From: Achromobacter sp. MFA1 R4
Lineage (GTDB): Bacteria > Pseudomonadota > Gammaproteobacteria > Burkholderiales > Burkholderiaceae_B
DNA length: 64,000 bases
Assembly: GCF_900156745.1 (NCBI RefSeq)
Contig: NZ_LT707065.1
Span: 5,654,086-5,718,085 of the forward strand
Direction of reading: 5' to 3'
How positions within the stretch are numbered: the first letter of the stretch is position 1; every line of letters begins with the position of its first letter. The translations under genes were made by a program, and so were the position numbers. A model generated the notes under the pieces. The model had not been told where the DNA came from, made no database searches, and saw only the letters and a list, made by a program, of their open reading frames with translations. Positions 26,688 through 35,169 of this stretch are shown piece by piece.

Positions 26688-28106
26688 ATGAATACGCTGC
26701 TATGGCTGCGCACCGACCTGCGCATGCACGACAACGCCGCGCTGGCCGCGGCCGCCGAGGCCGGCACGGTCACCGCGCTTTTCCTGGCCGCGCCGGGCCA
26801 ATGGCGCCAGCATGGCGACGCGCCGGCGAAGGTGGACTTCTGGCTGCGCAACCTGCGCGAGCTCTCCAAAGATTTGGCGCAGGCCGGCATCCCCCTGCGA
26901 CTGCTGACCGTGGACGATTGGCGCGCCGCGCCCCGGGCCATAGCCCGGTTCTGCCAGGAACACGCCATCGAGCAGGTCCACGCCAACGCCGAATGGGCGA
27001 TCAACGAACGCCGCCGCGACGAGGCGGTCGGCGCCGCGCTGGAAGAGATCGGCGTCGAATGGACCTTGCACCACGGCGCAACGCTGCTGCGCCCCGGCAC
27101 TGTCCTCACCGGCAAGGGCGACTGCTATCGGGTCTACACCCCGTATGCGCGCGCCTGCCGCGAACGCCTGCGCAGCGCGCCGATACGCCCCATTCCGGCC
27201 CCGCGCGCCCAGACGCCGCCCCGCTGGAAGGCCGATCCGCTGCCGGACGCGTTTGACGGTTTCGAGCCCCCCGGCGATGCCGTGCGCGCACTCTGGCCCG
27301 CCGGCGAATCCGCCGCCGGCGACCGGCTTGCCGCGTTCACCGACGACGCGATCTACGCCTACAAGGACGAACGGGATTTTCCGTCGCTGCCCGCGACGAG
27401 CTGCCTGTCGCCCTACCTGGCCGCCGGCGTGCTGTCGCCCGGCCAGGCGCTGCGCGCCGCGCTGGCCGCCAACCAGGGCGAAATCGACAGCGGCAAGGCG
27501 GGCGCCGCCACCTGGATCAACGAGCTGCTGTGGCGCGAGTTCTACCAGCACCTGCTGGCCGCCTATCCGTCCTTGTCCATGCACCAGCCCATGAAGCCGG
27601 AAACGGCCGCCGTGCCCTGGCGCGACGCGCCCGATGACCTGGCCGCCTGGCAGCAGGGCAAGACCGGCATCCCGATCGTGGACGCGGCCATGCGCCAGTT
27701 GCTGGCGCTGGGCTGGATGCACAACCGGCTGCGCATGGTGACGGCCATGTTCCTGTCCAAGAACCTGCTCATCGACTGGCGCCTCGGCGAGGCCTGGTTC
27801 ATGGCGCATCTGGTGGACGGCGAACTGGCGGCCAACAACGGCGGCTGGCAATGGAGCGCCTCCACGGGCGCCGACGCCGTGCCCTACTTCCGCGTCTTCA
27901 ATCCCCTGACGCAATCGCGCAGGTTCGATCCGCGCGGCGTCTTCCTGCGCGAGTGGCTGCCGGAGCTGGCCCACCTGGACGACAAGTCGATCCACGATCC
28001 CAATCCGATGGAACGCGCGGCCGCCGGCTATCCGGAACCGATCGTCGACCTGGCGCAGAGCCGCCTGCGCGCGCTGGAAGCCTTCGGCAACCTGCCTGCC
28101 GCATAA
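26688..28106 (+). CDS. phrB: Deoxyribodipyrimidine photolyase
   Basis: A 472-residue light-dependent repair enzyme that splits cyclobutane pyrimidine dimers. The N-terminal antenna-binding Rossmann domain begins LLWLRTDLRMHDN. The C-terminal FAD-binding domain shows WINELLWREFYQHLL, TGIPIVDAAMRQL, GWMHNRLRM and NNGGWQWSASTG, with FNPLTQSRRFDP near the end. Length agrees with class I CPD photolyases (E. coli 472). GGAAA precedes the ATG at 26688. A short GC hairpin follows. No accessory genes are attached. Confidence 0.95.
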   Translation: MNTLLWLRTDLRMHDNAALAAAAEAGTVTALFLAAPGQWRQHGDAPAKVDFWLRNLRELSKDLAQAGIPLRLLTVDDWRAAPRAIARFCQEHAIEQVHANAEWAINERRRDEAVGAALEEIGVEWTLHHGATLLRPGTVLTGKGDCYRVYTPYARACRERLRSAPIRPIPAPRAQTPPRWKADPLPDAFDGFEPPGDAVRALWPAGESAAGDRLAAFTDDAIYAYKDERDFPSLPATSCLSPYLAAGVLSPGQALRAALAANQGEIDSGKAGAATWINELLWREFYQHLLAAYPSLSMHQPMKPETAAVPWRDAPDDLAAWQQGKTGIPIVDAAMRQLLALGWMHNRLRMVTAMFLSKNLLIDWRLGEAWFMAHLVDGELAANNGGWQWSASTGADAVPYFRVFNPLTQSRRFDPRGVFLREWLPELAHLDDKSIHDPNPMERAAAGYPEPIVDLAQSRLRALEAFGNLPAA

Positions 28107-28110
28107 GGCG

Positions 28111-28132
28111 CGGGACGGCGCGCGACGTCCCG
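28111..28132 (+). terminator. Short hairpin after photolyase
   Basis: The 7-bp stem CGGGACG/CGTCCCG (28111-28117 with 28126-28132) begins 4 bases past the stop. It has no T-run, so termination is only suggested. Confidence 0.4.
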
Positions 28133-28208
28133 GCGGCTTGACCTACGTCAACGCCGCCCCCGCGCCGGTCCCTGATGATGCCCACGGCCATCACAGGACG
28201 AACGACGC

Positions 28209-29249
28209 ATGCGCAACAACCAGCCGGTACACGACACGGAATATCTCCTGCGCGACGATCATTTCCTGATCTCCCGCACCGATTCCCAAGGCCGGATCAT
28301 CTACGCAAACCCGGCGTTCATCGAGGTCAGCGGGTTCTCGCGCGAGGAGCTGGTCGGCGCGGCGCACAACATCGTGCGCCATCCCGACATGCCGCAGGCG
28401 GCCTTCGAGGACCTTTGGCGCACGCTCGGGCGCGGCGAGCCGTGGACGGGCATGGTCAAGAACCGGCGCAAGGACGGGGGATTCTATTGGGTACTGGCCA
28501 ACGTCACGCCCATCACGGAACGGGGCGTGACGGTCTGCTATGCGTCGGTGCGCGTCAAGCCGTCGCGGGCGCAGGTGCAGGCCGCCGAACAGGCCTATGC
28601 GCGGTTGCGCCAGGGCGCGGCCCGCAGCGTCCGGCTGCGAGGCGGACAGGTCCAGCCCACGGGCGTGCGCGCCGCGCTGGCTCGCTGGCGGCCGGAGGGC
28701 GTGCGGGCCCGCCTGCTGGCCTGGGCGGCGTTGGCCGCGTCGCTGCTCCTTGGCACCGCCGGCGCGGCGGTGTACGGCATGCGCGACACCCTGACCGCGC
28801 AATCGCTGGCCATCGCCACGGCGCTGATCGCGGCGGGCGTCGCCGTGATCCTTGCATCGGGCTGGCATCTGGCGCGATCCATCACCCATCAACTGGCCCA
28901 CGCCGCCGACTTCACGCGCCAGATCGCGGCTGGCAATCTCAGCACGGCATTGCCGGGCGGCGCGGCCCAGGATGACATCGGCGAATTGGCGTTCTCGCTG
29001 GAAATCATGCGCAAAAGCCTCGTCAGCATGGCCCTGGACGTGCATGCCGGCATCGACCACACCTTTAGCGGCGCCCGCGACGCCGCGGACGGCGATGCCA
29101 GCCCGTCGGGCCGCAGCGCCGGCCCGGCCGGGCAAGCCCAGCGCGCGCAAGGCGCGCAGTTGAGGCAAGCCATCGACGTGTTCCGCATCGCGGCCCGGCC
29201 GCCGCGCGACCTGCCGGTCCCACCGCGCCGCGGCCCTGAAAAGCCCTAG
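28209..29249 (+). CDS. Aer-like PAS-HAMP receptor without methyl-accepting output domain
   Basis: A 346-residue membrane receptor. The N-terminal PAS domain (about 10-115) carries Aer-type signatures: SRTDSQGRIIYANPAF, SGFSREELVG, HNIVRHPDMP. This is followed by two adjacent membrane segments (about 172-190 and 197-218) and a HAMP-like segment (LARSITHQLAHAADFTRQIAAG). Instead of the ~250-residue kinase-control coiled coil, it ends in ~75 residues of low-complexity sequence (DASPSGRSAGPAG). E. coli Aer is 506 residues. I found no downstream remnant that a frameshift would restore. It may be a redox sensor with a lost or unconventional output. AGGA precedes the ATG. Confidence 0.8.
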   Translation: MRNNQPVHDTEYLLRDDHFLISRTDSQGRIIYANPAFIEVSGFSREELVGAAHNIVRHPDMPQAAFEDLWRTLGRGEPWTGMVKNRRKDGGFYWVLANVTPITERGVTVCYASVRVKPSRAQVQAAEQAYARLRQGAARSVRLRGGQVQPTGVRAALARWRPEGVRARLLAWAALAASLLLGTAGAAVYGMRDTLTAQSLAIATALIAAGVAVILASGWHLARSITHQLAHAADFTRQIAAGNLSTALPGGAAQDDIGELAFSLEIMRKSLVSMALDVHAGIDHTFSGARDAADGDASPSGRSAGPAGQAQRAQGAQLRQAIDVFRIAARPPRDLPVPPRRGPEKP

Positions 29250-29286
29250 CATGCCGCGCCCCCGCTCCCGCGGGACGCGCCCGGCG

Positions 29287-29310
29287 CGCGGCCGATCACG
29301 CGGCCGATCA
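29287..29310. repeat. 12-bp tandem duplication at TPR gene stop
   Basis: CGCGGCCGATCA occurs twice in tandem (29287-29298 and 29299-29310). The TGA of the TPR gene, read on the minus strand, is inside the right-hand copy and the other copy repeats it just beyond. Confidence 0.85.
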
Positions 29311-29640
29311 CGCGCCGGCGGCCGCCTCCTTGTCCAGGCGCTTGATGAACACCTGCAACTCCTTGACCACCTGCTGGTCGCCCCGGGCCTGGGCCGCCTG
29401 CAGCCCGGATTCCCAGGCGGCGCGCGCGCCCGACTTGTCGCCCAGCCCCAAACACGCCTTGCCCAGCCACTTCCAGGCCACGGAGTACGTGGGGTCGAAC
29501 GCCAGCGCCGCGCGCAGATGGACCTCGGCCTTTCCAAACGCGCCCTGCTCCGCGTAGGCCTTGCCCAGCGAAAAGCGCAATAGCATGTTGTCCGTGCCCT
29601 TGCCCAGCATCGCCTCCAGGCGCTCGGTCATTCCTTCCAT
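29308..29640 (-). CDS. Small tetratricopeptide-repeat protein
   Basis: A 110-residue soluble protein made of about two TPR units. The first starts near residue 19 (LLRFSLGKAYAEQGAFGKAEVHLRAAL, cited only for position) and the second near 52 (VAWKWLGKACLGLGDKSGARAAWESGL). A charged helix follows. It is a standalone unit, convergent with the Aer-like receptor and separated from it by 58 bases. TPR proteins mediate protein contacts; no partner is evident. AAGGAG precedes the ATG on the minus strand. Confidence 0.85.
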   Translation of the reverse strand: MEGMTERLEAMLGKGTDNMLLRFSLGKAYAEQGAFGKAEVHLRAALAFDPTYSVAWKWLGKACLGLGDKSGARAAWESGLQAAQARGDQQVVKELQVFIKRLDKEAAAGA

Positions 29641-29801
29641 CGTTGGCTCCTTTCAATTCGGGCGGGATCGGCGATAACGCATCATAGGACCGGCGTGGCG
29701 GATCCGCGCGAAAGCCCCCACGCCCTGCCCCGGCGCTACACTCGCAAGTCTGCCCCACGCCGGCGCGCCCCGCGCCCGCGCGCCCGACTCCAGGAGCCCG
29801 C

Positions 29802-30293
29802 ATGAGCACGATCCATGATTTCTCGCCCCGCGCCATCGACGGCACGGAACAGTCCCTAGGCACCTACCGCGGCCGCGTGCTGCTGGTGGTGAACGTCGCG
29901 TCCAAATGCGGATTCACGCCGCAGTACGCGGGCCTGGAGGCGCTGTACCGCGAATTCCACGACGACGGGCTGACCGTGCTGGGCTTTCCGTGCGACCAGT
30001 TCGGCCACCAGGAACCCGGCGACGAGGCCGAGATCCGCAACTTCTGCAGCACCCAGTACGACGTCACGTTCCCGATGTTCGCCAAGATCAACGTCAACGG
30101 CCCCGATGCCCACCCGCTCTACCAATGGCTCAAGGGCGAAAAGCCCGGCGTCTTCGGCACTGAAGGCATCAAATGGAACTTCACCAAGTTCCTGGTCGGC
30201 CGCGACGGGCGCGTCATCAAGCGCTACGCGCCCACCGACACGCCCGCCAGCCTGCGCGACGACATTGCCAAGGCGCTGTCCGCGCCCGTCTAA
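29802..30293 (+). CDS. Glutathione peroxidase (Cys type)
   Basis: A 163-residue peroxidase of the GPx/BtuE/BsaA family. The active cysteine is C36 in NVASKCGFTPQY, replacing the selenocysteine of animal enzymes. FPCDQFGHQEPG and KWNFTKFLV supply the other catalytic glutamine, tryptophan and asparagine positions. Bacterial members usually run on thioredoxin rather than glutathione. AGGAG precedes the ATG. Its stop overlaps that of the convergent Lrp gene by 3-4 bases, leaving no room for a terminator between them. Confidence 0.93.
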   Translation: MSTIHDFSPRAIDGTEQSLGTYRGRVLLVVNVASKCGFTPQYAGLEALYREFHDDGLTVLGFPCDQFGHQEPGDEAEIRNFCSTQYDVTFPMFAKINVNGPDAHPLYQWLKGEKPGVFGTEGIKWNFTKFLVGRDGRVIKRYAPTDTPASLRDDIAKALSAPV

Positions 30294-30757
30294 CGCAGCG
30301 GCGGCAGCCGCCGGCGCACGGTGTGCGCCTTGACGATGGCAGTATTGGTCTCGGCGTACTCGGTGACGCGTTCGAGAATGCCGTCCAGGTGCGAAATCGA
30401 CCTGAGCACCATGCGGGCGATGAAGCAATCGTCGCCCGTCACCTTGTCGCATTCCACGAATTCCGGGATCTCCTGGATCAGGCCCTCCACGTGGCGCAAC
30501 TGCCCGGGCAAGGGCCGGATGCGCACGATGGCCTCCAGCGCATACCCCAGCGCGACCGGATCCACGTCCAGCGTGTAGGCGCGGATTACCCCCGACTCTT
30601 CCAGCCGCCGCATGCGATCCGAGACGCTCGGCGCGGACATGCCGACCTGCCGCGCCAGGTCGGCCGTGGTGGTGCGGGCGTTGGCCGACAGCATCTCCAC
30701 CAGGCGGCGGTCGATGCCGTCCAATACCGGACTTTCATTCTTTAGGTCGTTGTTCAT
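30290..30757 (-). CDS. Lrp/AsnC-family transcriptional regulator
   Basis: A 155-residue regulator. An N-terminal helix-turn-helix (about 13-60: LDGIDRRLVEMLSANART, DLARQVGMSAPSVSDRM) is followed by an effector-binding RAM domain. I chose MNNDLKNESP because the longer frame adds 29 residues that do not look like an Lrp N-terminus. It is divergent from an EamA/DMT exporter gene across 122 bases, the classic pairing of an Lrp-type sensor with an amino-acid exporter. It therefore probably controls that exporter in response to an amino acid. Confidence 0.9.
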   Translation of the reverse strand: MNNDLKNESPVLDGIDRRLVEMLSANARTTTADLARQVGMSAPSVSDRMRRLEESGVIRAYTLDVDPVALGYALEAIVRIRPLPGQLRHVEGLIQEIPEFVECDKVTGDDCFIARMVLRSISHLDGILERVTEYAETNTAIVKAHTVRRRLPPLR

Positions 30758-30879
30758 AAATTCCACCCAAAAGAAGGCTGAATAACGAAAGTGCCACGAC
30801 AACATCATATAAGCAGAAAGAACCGCCTGGGATAATTTCTCCATCGCATTGACGGCCGCACGGCCTTCGGAGAACCATC

Positions 30880-31785
30880 ATGATCCCCTCGACCGAACGC
30901 GCCGGCCTGGCGCAGATGGCGGCAGCCATGACCCTGTCGGGCACCCTGGGCGTTTTCGTCCTGGAGTCCGGACAAAGCGCCTGGAACGTCGTCTTCTTCC
31001 GCTGTGTGTTCGGCGCGCTGTCGCTGCTGCTGTACTGCTGGGCGCGCGGCCTGCTCAAGCCCGGCCTGTTCACCCCGAAAACCCTGGCCCTGGCGCTGGT
31101 CGCGGGCGCGGCCCTGGTCCTGAACTGGGTGCTGCTGTTTTCGGCCTATCGCCTGGCCTCCATCTCGCTGGCCACCGCGGTCTACAACGTGCAGCCGTTC
31201 TTCCTGATCGGCTTGGGCGTGCTGTTCCTGGGCGAACGTCCCTCGCGCGGGAAGGTCGCGTGGTCCCTCGTGGCGTTCGCCGGATTGCTGCTGGTGCTGC
31301 GCCTGGGCAGTCCCGGCGCGGCGGGCGGCGGCGCCTATCTGTCCGGGCTCATGCTGGGACTGGGAGCGGCCGCGCTCTACGCCGTGACCGCCATCATCGT
31401 AAAGCGCCTGAAGGGCATTGCGCCCCAAGTGCTGGCGCTGGTGCAGGTCACGCTGGGCGCCGTGATGCTGCTGCCCATGGCCGACTTCAACGCTTTGCCT
31501 GCCCAGCCCGCGCAATGGGGCTGCCTGGTGGCGCTGGGGCTGATCCACACCTGCCTCATGTACATCCTGATGTACTCGGCCATCCAGAAGCTGCCCACCA
31601 CGTCCACCGCCGCGCTCAGCTTCATCTATCCCGCGGTCGCCATCCTGCTGGACTTCATGGTCTACGGCCACCGGATGGACGCGTTGCAGGTGGCGGGCGT
31701 GGCGCTGATCTTCCTGGCCGCCGCGGCCGTCAGCCTGAACTGGAACTGGCGCCTGCCGCGCAGCCCGCGGCCTGGCGCGGTGTAA
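30880..31785 (+). CDS. EamA/DMT-family transporter
   Basis: A 301-residue inner-membrane permease with ten predicted helices in two EamA repeats (about 8-140 and 150-290). Family signs include YRLASISLATAVYNVQPFF in the first repeat and IQKLPTTSTAALSFIYPAVA in the second. Members export amino acids or other small metabolites by proton exchange. The divergent Lrp-type gene suggests an amino acid. GGAG precedes the ATG. The 122-base divergent gap is AT-rich, with a GGATAAT element near 30832. Confidence 0.88.
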   Translation: MIPSTERAGLAQMAAAMTLSGTLGVFVLESGQSAWNVVFFRCVFGALSLLLYCWARGLLKPGLFTPKTLALALVAGAALVLNWVLLFSAYRLASISLATAVYNVQPFFLIGLGVLFLGERPSRGKVAWSLVAFAGLLLVLRLGSPGAAGGGAYLSGLMLGLGAAALYAVTAIIVKRLKGIAPQVLALVQVTLGAVMLLPMADFNALPAQPAQWGCLVALGLIHTCLMYILMYSAIQKLPTTSTAALSFIYPAVAILLDFMVYGHRMDALQVAGVALIFLAAAAVSLNWNWRLPRSPRPGAV

Positions 31786-31943
31786 GGACCCGGACGGGCG
31801 CGATGGGCGCAGCGGCGCTGGCGCCCGCGGGCAAACCCGCACCCGATTTCCGGTTATTCAGGCGCGCGTCCGGTCCGCGCCGCTATCATGGCCCTTCCGT
31901 CCACGGGCTCCGGTCCGTGGCGCCATGACGAACAGGACCCCTC

Positions 31944-32645
31944 ATGATCGATCTCTACTACTGGACGACCCCCAACGGACACAAGATCACGCTGTTCCTC
32001 GAAGAAGCCGGCCTGCCCTACCAGATCCACCCGGTGAACATCGGCCGCGGCGAGCAGTTCAAGCCCGAGTTCCTGGCCATCGCCCCCAACAACCGCATTC
32101 CCGCCATCGTGGACCAGGCGCCCGCAGACGGCGGCGAGCCGATTTCGCTGTTCGAATCGGGCGCGATCCTGCTGTATCTGGCCGAGAAGACCGGCAAGTT
32201 CCTGCCCGCCGACGTGCGCGGCCGCGCCGAGGTCTCGCAATGGCTGTTCTGGCAGATGGGCGGTCTGGGCCCCATGGCCGGCCAGAACCATCACTTTTCG
32301 GCCTACGCGCAAGAGCGCATCCCCTACGCCATCGACCGCTACGTCAAGGAAACCAACCGGCTCTACGGCGTGCTGAACAAGCGTCTGGCCGACCGTGAAT
32401 TCGTCGCGGGCGATTATTCCATCGCGGACATGGCGGCCTATCCGTGGATCGTGCCGCACGCCAGGCAGGGCCAGGACCTGAACGACTTTCCGCACCTGAA
32501 ACGCTGGTTCGACGCCATCCGCGCGCGTCCGGCCACGCAGCGCGCCTACGCGCTGGCCGAGACGATCAACACCACCCCGTCCGTCAGCGACGAGGAATCG
32601 CGCCGCATCCTGTTCGGCCAGACCGCCCAGCAAGTGGCCCGCTGA
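31944..32645 (+). CDS. Glutathione S-transferase, YfcG/Nu-class-like
   Basis: A 233-residue cytosolic GST. The thioredoxin-fold N-terminal domain has the YYWTTPNGHKITLFLEE opening, PNNRIPAIVD with the cis-proline, and SLFESGAILLYLAEK for glutathione binding. The helical domain includes QMGGLGPMAGQNHHF and the family D in YSIADMAAYPW. The TTPNG motif is typical of YfcG/YghU-like enzymes, which act as disulfide-bond reductases. AGGA precedes the ATG. A GNAT gene follows after 12 bases and is likely co-transcribed. Confidence 0.92.
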   Translation: MIDLYYWTTPNGHKITLFLEEAGLPYQIHPVNIGRGEQFKPEFLAIAPNNRIPAIVDQAPADGGEPISLFESGAILLYLAEKTGKFLPADVRGRAEVSQWLFWQMGGLGPMAGQNHHFSAYAQERIPYAIDRYVKETNRLYGVLNKRLADREFVAGDYSIADMAAYPWIVPHARQGQDLNDFPHLKRWFDAIRARPATQRAYALAETINTTPSVSDEESRRILFGQTAQQVAR

Positions 32646-32657
32646 AAGGAAGCCGCC

Positions 32658-33122
32658 ATGACCGAACCGCACCGGACCTTTCGCCGCGCGTGCGCGGCGG
32701 ATCTGCCCGCCATCGTGGCGATGCTGGCCGACGACGCGCTAGGCGCCGCCCGCGAGGACACGTCCGTCCCGCTGAACCCGCGCTACAGTGCCGCATTCGA
32801 GGCGATCCAGCAGGATCCCAACCAGTTCCTGGCGGTCGTGGAGCAGGATGCTGAACTGGTGGGCTGTTTGCAGTTATCGTTCATACCCGGCCTGTCGCGG
32901 CTGGGCCTGTGGCGCGGCCAGATCGAAAGCGTGCGCATCGCGTCGTCCTACCGCGGCGCGGGCCTGGGCCGCGCCATGTTCGAGTGGGCCATCGACCAAT
33001 GCCGCCGCCAGGGCTGCGGCCTGGTCCAGCTCACCACCGACCGCGCGCGTCCCGATGCGCGCCGGTTCTATGAAAGCCTGGGCTTCACCGCCAGCCACGA
33101 CGGCATGAAGCTCAGCCTGTAA
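32658..33122 (+). CDS. GNAT-family N-acetyltransferase
   Basis: A 154-residue acetyl-CoA-dependent transferase. The acetyl-CoA-binding loop reads SSYRGAGLGRAMFEWAI (near residue 95) and the C-terminal motif B part is RRFYESLGFTASHDGM. The AAGGA site and 12-base spacing behind the GST gene imply one operon. The acceptor amine cannot be told from sequence. Confidence 0.9.
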   Translation: MTEPHRTFRRACAADLPAIVAMLADDALGAAREDTSVPLNPRYSAAFEAIQQDPNQFLAVVEQDAELVGCLQLSFIPGLSRLGLWRGQIESVRIASSYRGAGLGRAMFEWAIDQCRRQGCGLVQLTTDRARPDARRFYESLGFTASHDGMKLSL

Positions 33123-33152
33123 CGTCTGATTCTGATTTGAATGGAGCGCCCT

Positions 33153-33434
33153 ATGCCTTTGCATGGCGAATACAAAGTCCCCGGCGGCAAACTGGTCGTC
33201 GCCGACCTGGAAGTGCGCGACGGCCGTCTGGCCGACGTGCGTATCAGCGGCGACTTCTTCCTTGAACCGCCCGAAGCCCTGGAAGCGATCAACCGCGGCC
33301 TGAACGGCATGCCCGCCGACGCCGGCGAACTGGAACTGGCGGTGGCCGTGCAATCGGCCCTGCCGTCCAACGCAGAAATGTTCGGCTTCTCGGCCGAGGC
33401 CATCGCCGTGGTGCTGCGGAGGGCGCTTGCATGA
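33153..33434 (+). CDS. Lipoate ligase accessory (C-terminal-domain-like) protein
   Basis: A 93-residue protein resembling the small C-terminal domain of lipoate-protein ligase (HGEYKVPGGKLVVADLEV, ISGDFFLEPPEALEAINRGL). The start at 33153 is chosen over 33141 because GGAG is then correctly spaced. Its TGA overlaps the ATG of the catalytic-domain gene (ATGA). In split ligases, first described for an archaeon, this domain is a separate subunit needed for lipoate adenylation. Here the order is accessory gene first, the reverse of the fused protein. The assignment rests on similarity I recognise and on the neighbour. Confidence 0.75.
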   Translation: MPLHGEYKVPGGKLVVADLEVRDGRLADVRISGDFFLEPPEALEAINRGLNGMPADAGELELAVAVQSALPSNAEMFGFSAEAIAVVLRRALA

Positions 33435-34207
33435 GCCGCACCGACTGGAACGACTACGACTGGCAACTGATCCATGAAGGCCCGCAGCCGCCCGCGCTGC
33501 ACATGGCGCTGGACGCGGTCATCACCGACGAAGTCGGCGCCGGCCAGCGGCCGCCCACGCTGCGCATCTGGGAGTGGTCCGCGCCCGCCGTCGTGATCGG
33601 CCGGTTCCAATCCCTGAAAAACGAAGTCGACCCCGATGGCGCGGCGCGCCACGGCATCGAGGTCGTGCGCCGCGTGAGCGGCGGCGGCGCGATGTTCATC
33701 GAGCCCGGCAACTCCATCACCTATTCGCTCAGCGCGCCCCAGGCGCTGGTCCACGGCATGAGCTTCCAGGAGTCGTATGCCTTCCTGGACGCGTGGGTGC
33801 TGACCGCGTTGCAGGGGCTGGGCATCAAGGCCTGGTACCAGCCGCTCAACGACATCGCCTCGGACATCGGCAAGATCGGCGGCGCCGCCCAGGCCCGCCG
33901 CGCGGGCGCCGTGCTCCACCATGTCACCATGTCCTACGACATCGACGCCGACAAGATGGTCGAGGTCTTGCGCATCGGACGCGAAAAGCTGTCCGACAAG
34001 GGCACGACCAGCGCCAAAAAGCGCGTCGATCCCCTGCGCACCCAGACCGGACTGGCGCGCGAGGTCATCATCGACCGCATGGTGGAAACTTTCGCGGGCC
34101 TGCATCGTCTGACTCCGGGACAGGTGGGCAGCGACACGCTGGCGCGCGCACAGGCGCAGGCGGACGAAAAGTTCTCCACCGCAGATTGGACGGGTGTGGT
34201 GCCCTGA
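33431..34207 (+). CDS. lplA: Lipoate-protein ligase catalytic subunit
   Basis: A 258-residue BPL/LplA-fold ligase expected to activate free lipoate with ATP and attach it to lipoyl domains of 2-oxoacid dehydrogenases or GcvH. The lipoate-binding RRVSGGGAMF motif is near residue 76. The catalytic lysine region is DIGKIGGAAQARR near residue 150, followed by LHHVTMSYD. It lacks the C-terminal domain of E. coli LplA (338 residues), which the upstream overlapping gene supplies. GGAGG precedes the ATG. A LipB-type octanoyltransferase is less likely given the GKIGGAAQ motif and partner gene. Confidence 0.85.
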   Translation: MSRTDWNDYDWQLIHEGPQPPALHMALDAVITDEVGAGQRPPTLRIWEWSAPAVVIGRFQSLKNEVDPDGAARHGIEVVRRVSGGGAMFIEPGNSITYSLSAPQALVHGMSFQESYAFLDAWVLTALQGLGIKAWYQPLNDIASDIGKIGGAAQARRAGAVLHHVTMSYDIDADKMVEVLRIGREKLSDKGTTSAKKRVDPLRTQTGLAREVIIDRMVETFAGLHRLTPGQVGSDTLARAQAQADEKFSTADWTGVVP

Positions 34208-34235
34208 CGGCGCCCCGGTTTACGGAGGTATTCGA

Positions 34236-35054
34236 ATGCGTCGCACATTCACGCCGCAAGGCGCGATAAGCGGTCTGATATTGGGCGCGGCCCTGCTGGC
34301 CCTGGCCGGCTGCGGCACCACGCCGCCCGCGGACATCACCCTGGCGTCGCCCGGCGCCCATTCCCAGGCCACCCAGGAAAAACTGGGCGACCTGTCCATC
34401 GAGCGCATCAAGTGGGCCGCCAGCAAGCCCGGCTGCGAAGGCGACTGCCCGCGCATCGAAATCGACAGCGTGGCGTTTCCCGGCATCCCGAAGCTGACCG
34501 CCCTGGTGGACCACGTGCTGGCCTACATGACCGGCACCGACGCGAACCGCCGCGGCCCCTACGACACGTTGTCGGAATACACGCAGTACTTCTGGTCCAC
34601 CGCGCGCCCCCGCGACGCGACCTACTTCAAGGCCAGCGTGAAGGACACGGTAGGCGACATCGTCTCCATCGAACTGCACACCGAACAGTTCCTGACCGGC
34701 GCCGCCCATGGCATCCCGGCCACGCAGTACCTGAACTGGGAACGCAGCCGCGGCCGCGTGATGAGCCTGGACGAAGCCCTGATCCCGGGCCGCCGCGCCG
34801 AATATGTAGCCGCCCTGCAGCGCGCCCACGCGAAATGGCTGGCGGCGAACCCCGACGCCAAGCGCGACCCGGCGGCCTACAACAAGATGTGGCCCTTCCA
34901 GGAAAGCGACAACTTCGCGCTCACGCGCGACGGCATCGTGGTCAAGTACGACGCGTATTCCATTGCGCCGTATTCGCACGGCGAGCCTGAACTGGCGATT
35001 TCGTATCAGGACCTGCGGGGGATTTTGAAGCCGGAGCTGGTGCCGGCGTCCTGA
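34236..35054 (+). CDS. Lipoprotein with RsiV/DUF3298-like domain
   Basis: A 272-residue exported protein. The signal ends in the lipobox LAGC, with the lipidated cysteine at about residue 26. The mature part looks like DUF4163/DUF3298 proteins: a basic N-terminal module with C..C (KPGCEGDCPRIEID) and a later module with YDAYSIAPYSHGEPELAISYQDL, the typical DUF3298 ending. Such domains occur in RsiV anti-sigma proteins and many envelope lipoproteins of unknown role. GGAGG precedes the ATG, which removes a 14-residue extension. A strong terminator follows. Confidence 0.8.
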   Translation: MRRTFTPQGAISGLILGAALLALAGCGTTPPADITLASPGAHSQATQEKLGDLSIERIKWAASKPGCEGDCPRIEIDSVAFPGIPKLTALVDHVLAYMTGTDANRRGPYDTLSEYTQYFWSTARPRDATYFKASVKDTVGDIVSIELHTEQFLTGAAHGIPATQYLNWERSRGRVMSLDEALIPGRRAEYVAALQRAHAKWLAANPDAKRDPAAYNKMWPFQESDNFALTRDGIVVKYDAYSIAPYSHGEPELAISYQDLRGILKPELVPAS

Positions 35055-35078
35055 GGCATGGGGTAAGTGCGACGGCGC

Positions 35079-35114
35079 AAAAAAGGAATCGCTCTTGCGA
35101 GCGATTCCTTTTTT
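35079..35114. terminator. Bidirectional intrinsic terminator
   Basis: A 12-bp stem (35083-35094 with 35099-35110) with loop ttgc has an A-run before it and a T-run after it. It can therefore stop both the DUF3298 gene and gdhA, which converge here. Confidence 0.95.
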
Positions 35115-35169
35115 GTCTCTCTCCGCCTCCTCGGCATTGCCCCCCGTGGGCGCAATACCGATTCAGTCC

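Noticed and set aside
28209-29307. Frameshift hiding the missing output domain of the Aer-like receptor
   Set aside because: No other frame in or after the gene shows methyl-accepting domain motifs before the TPR gene begins.
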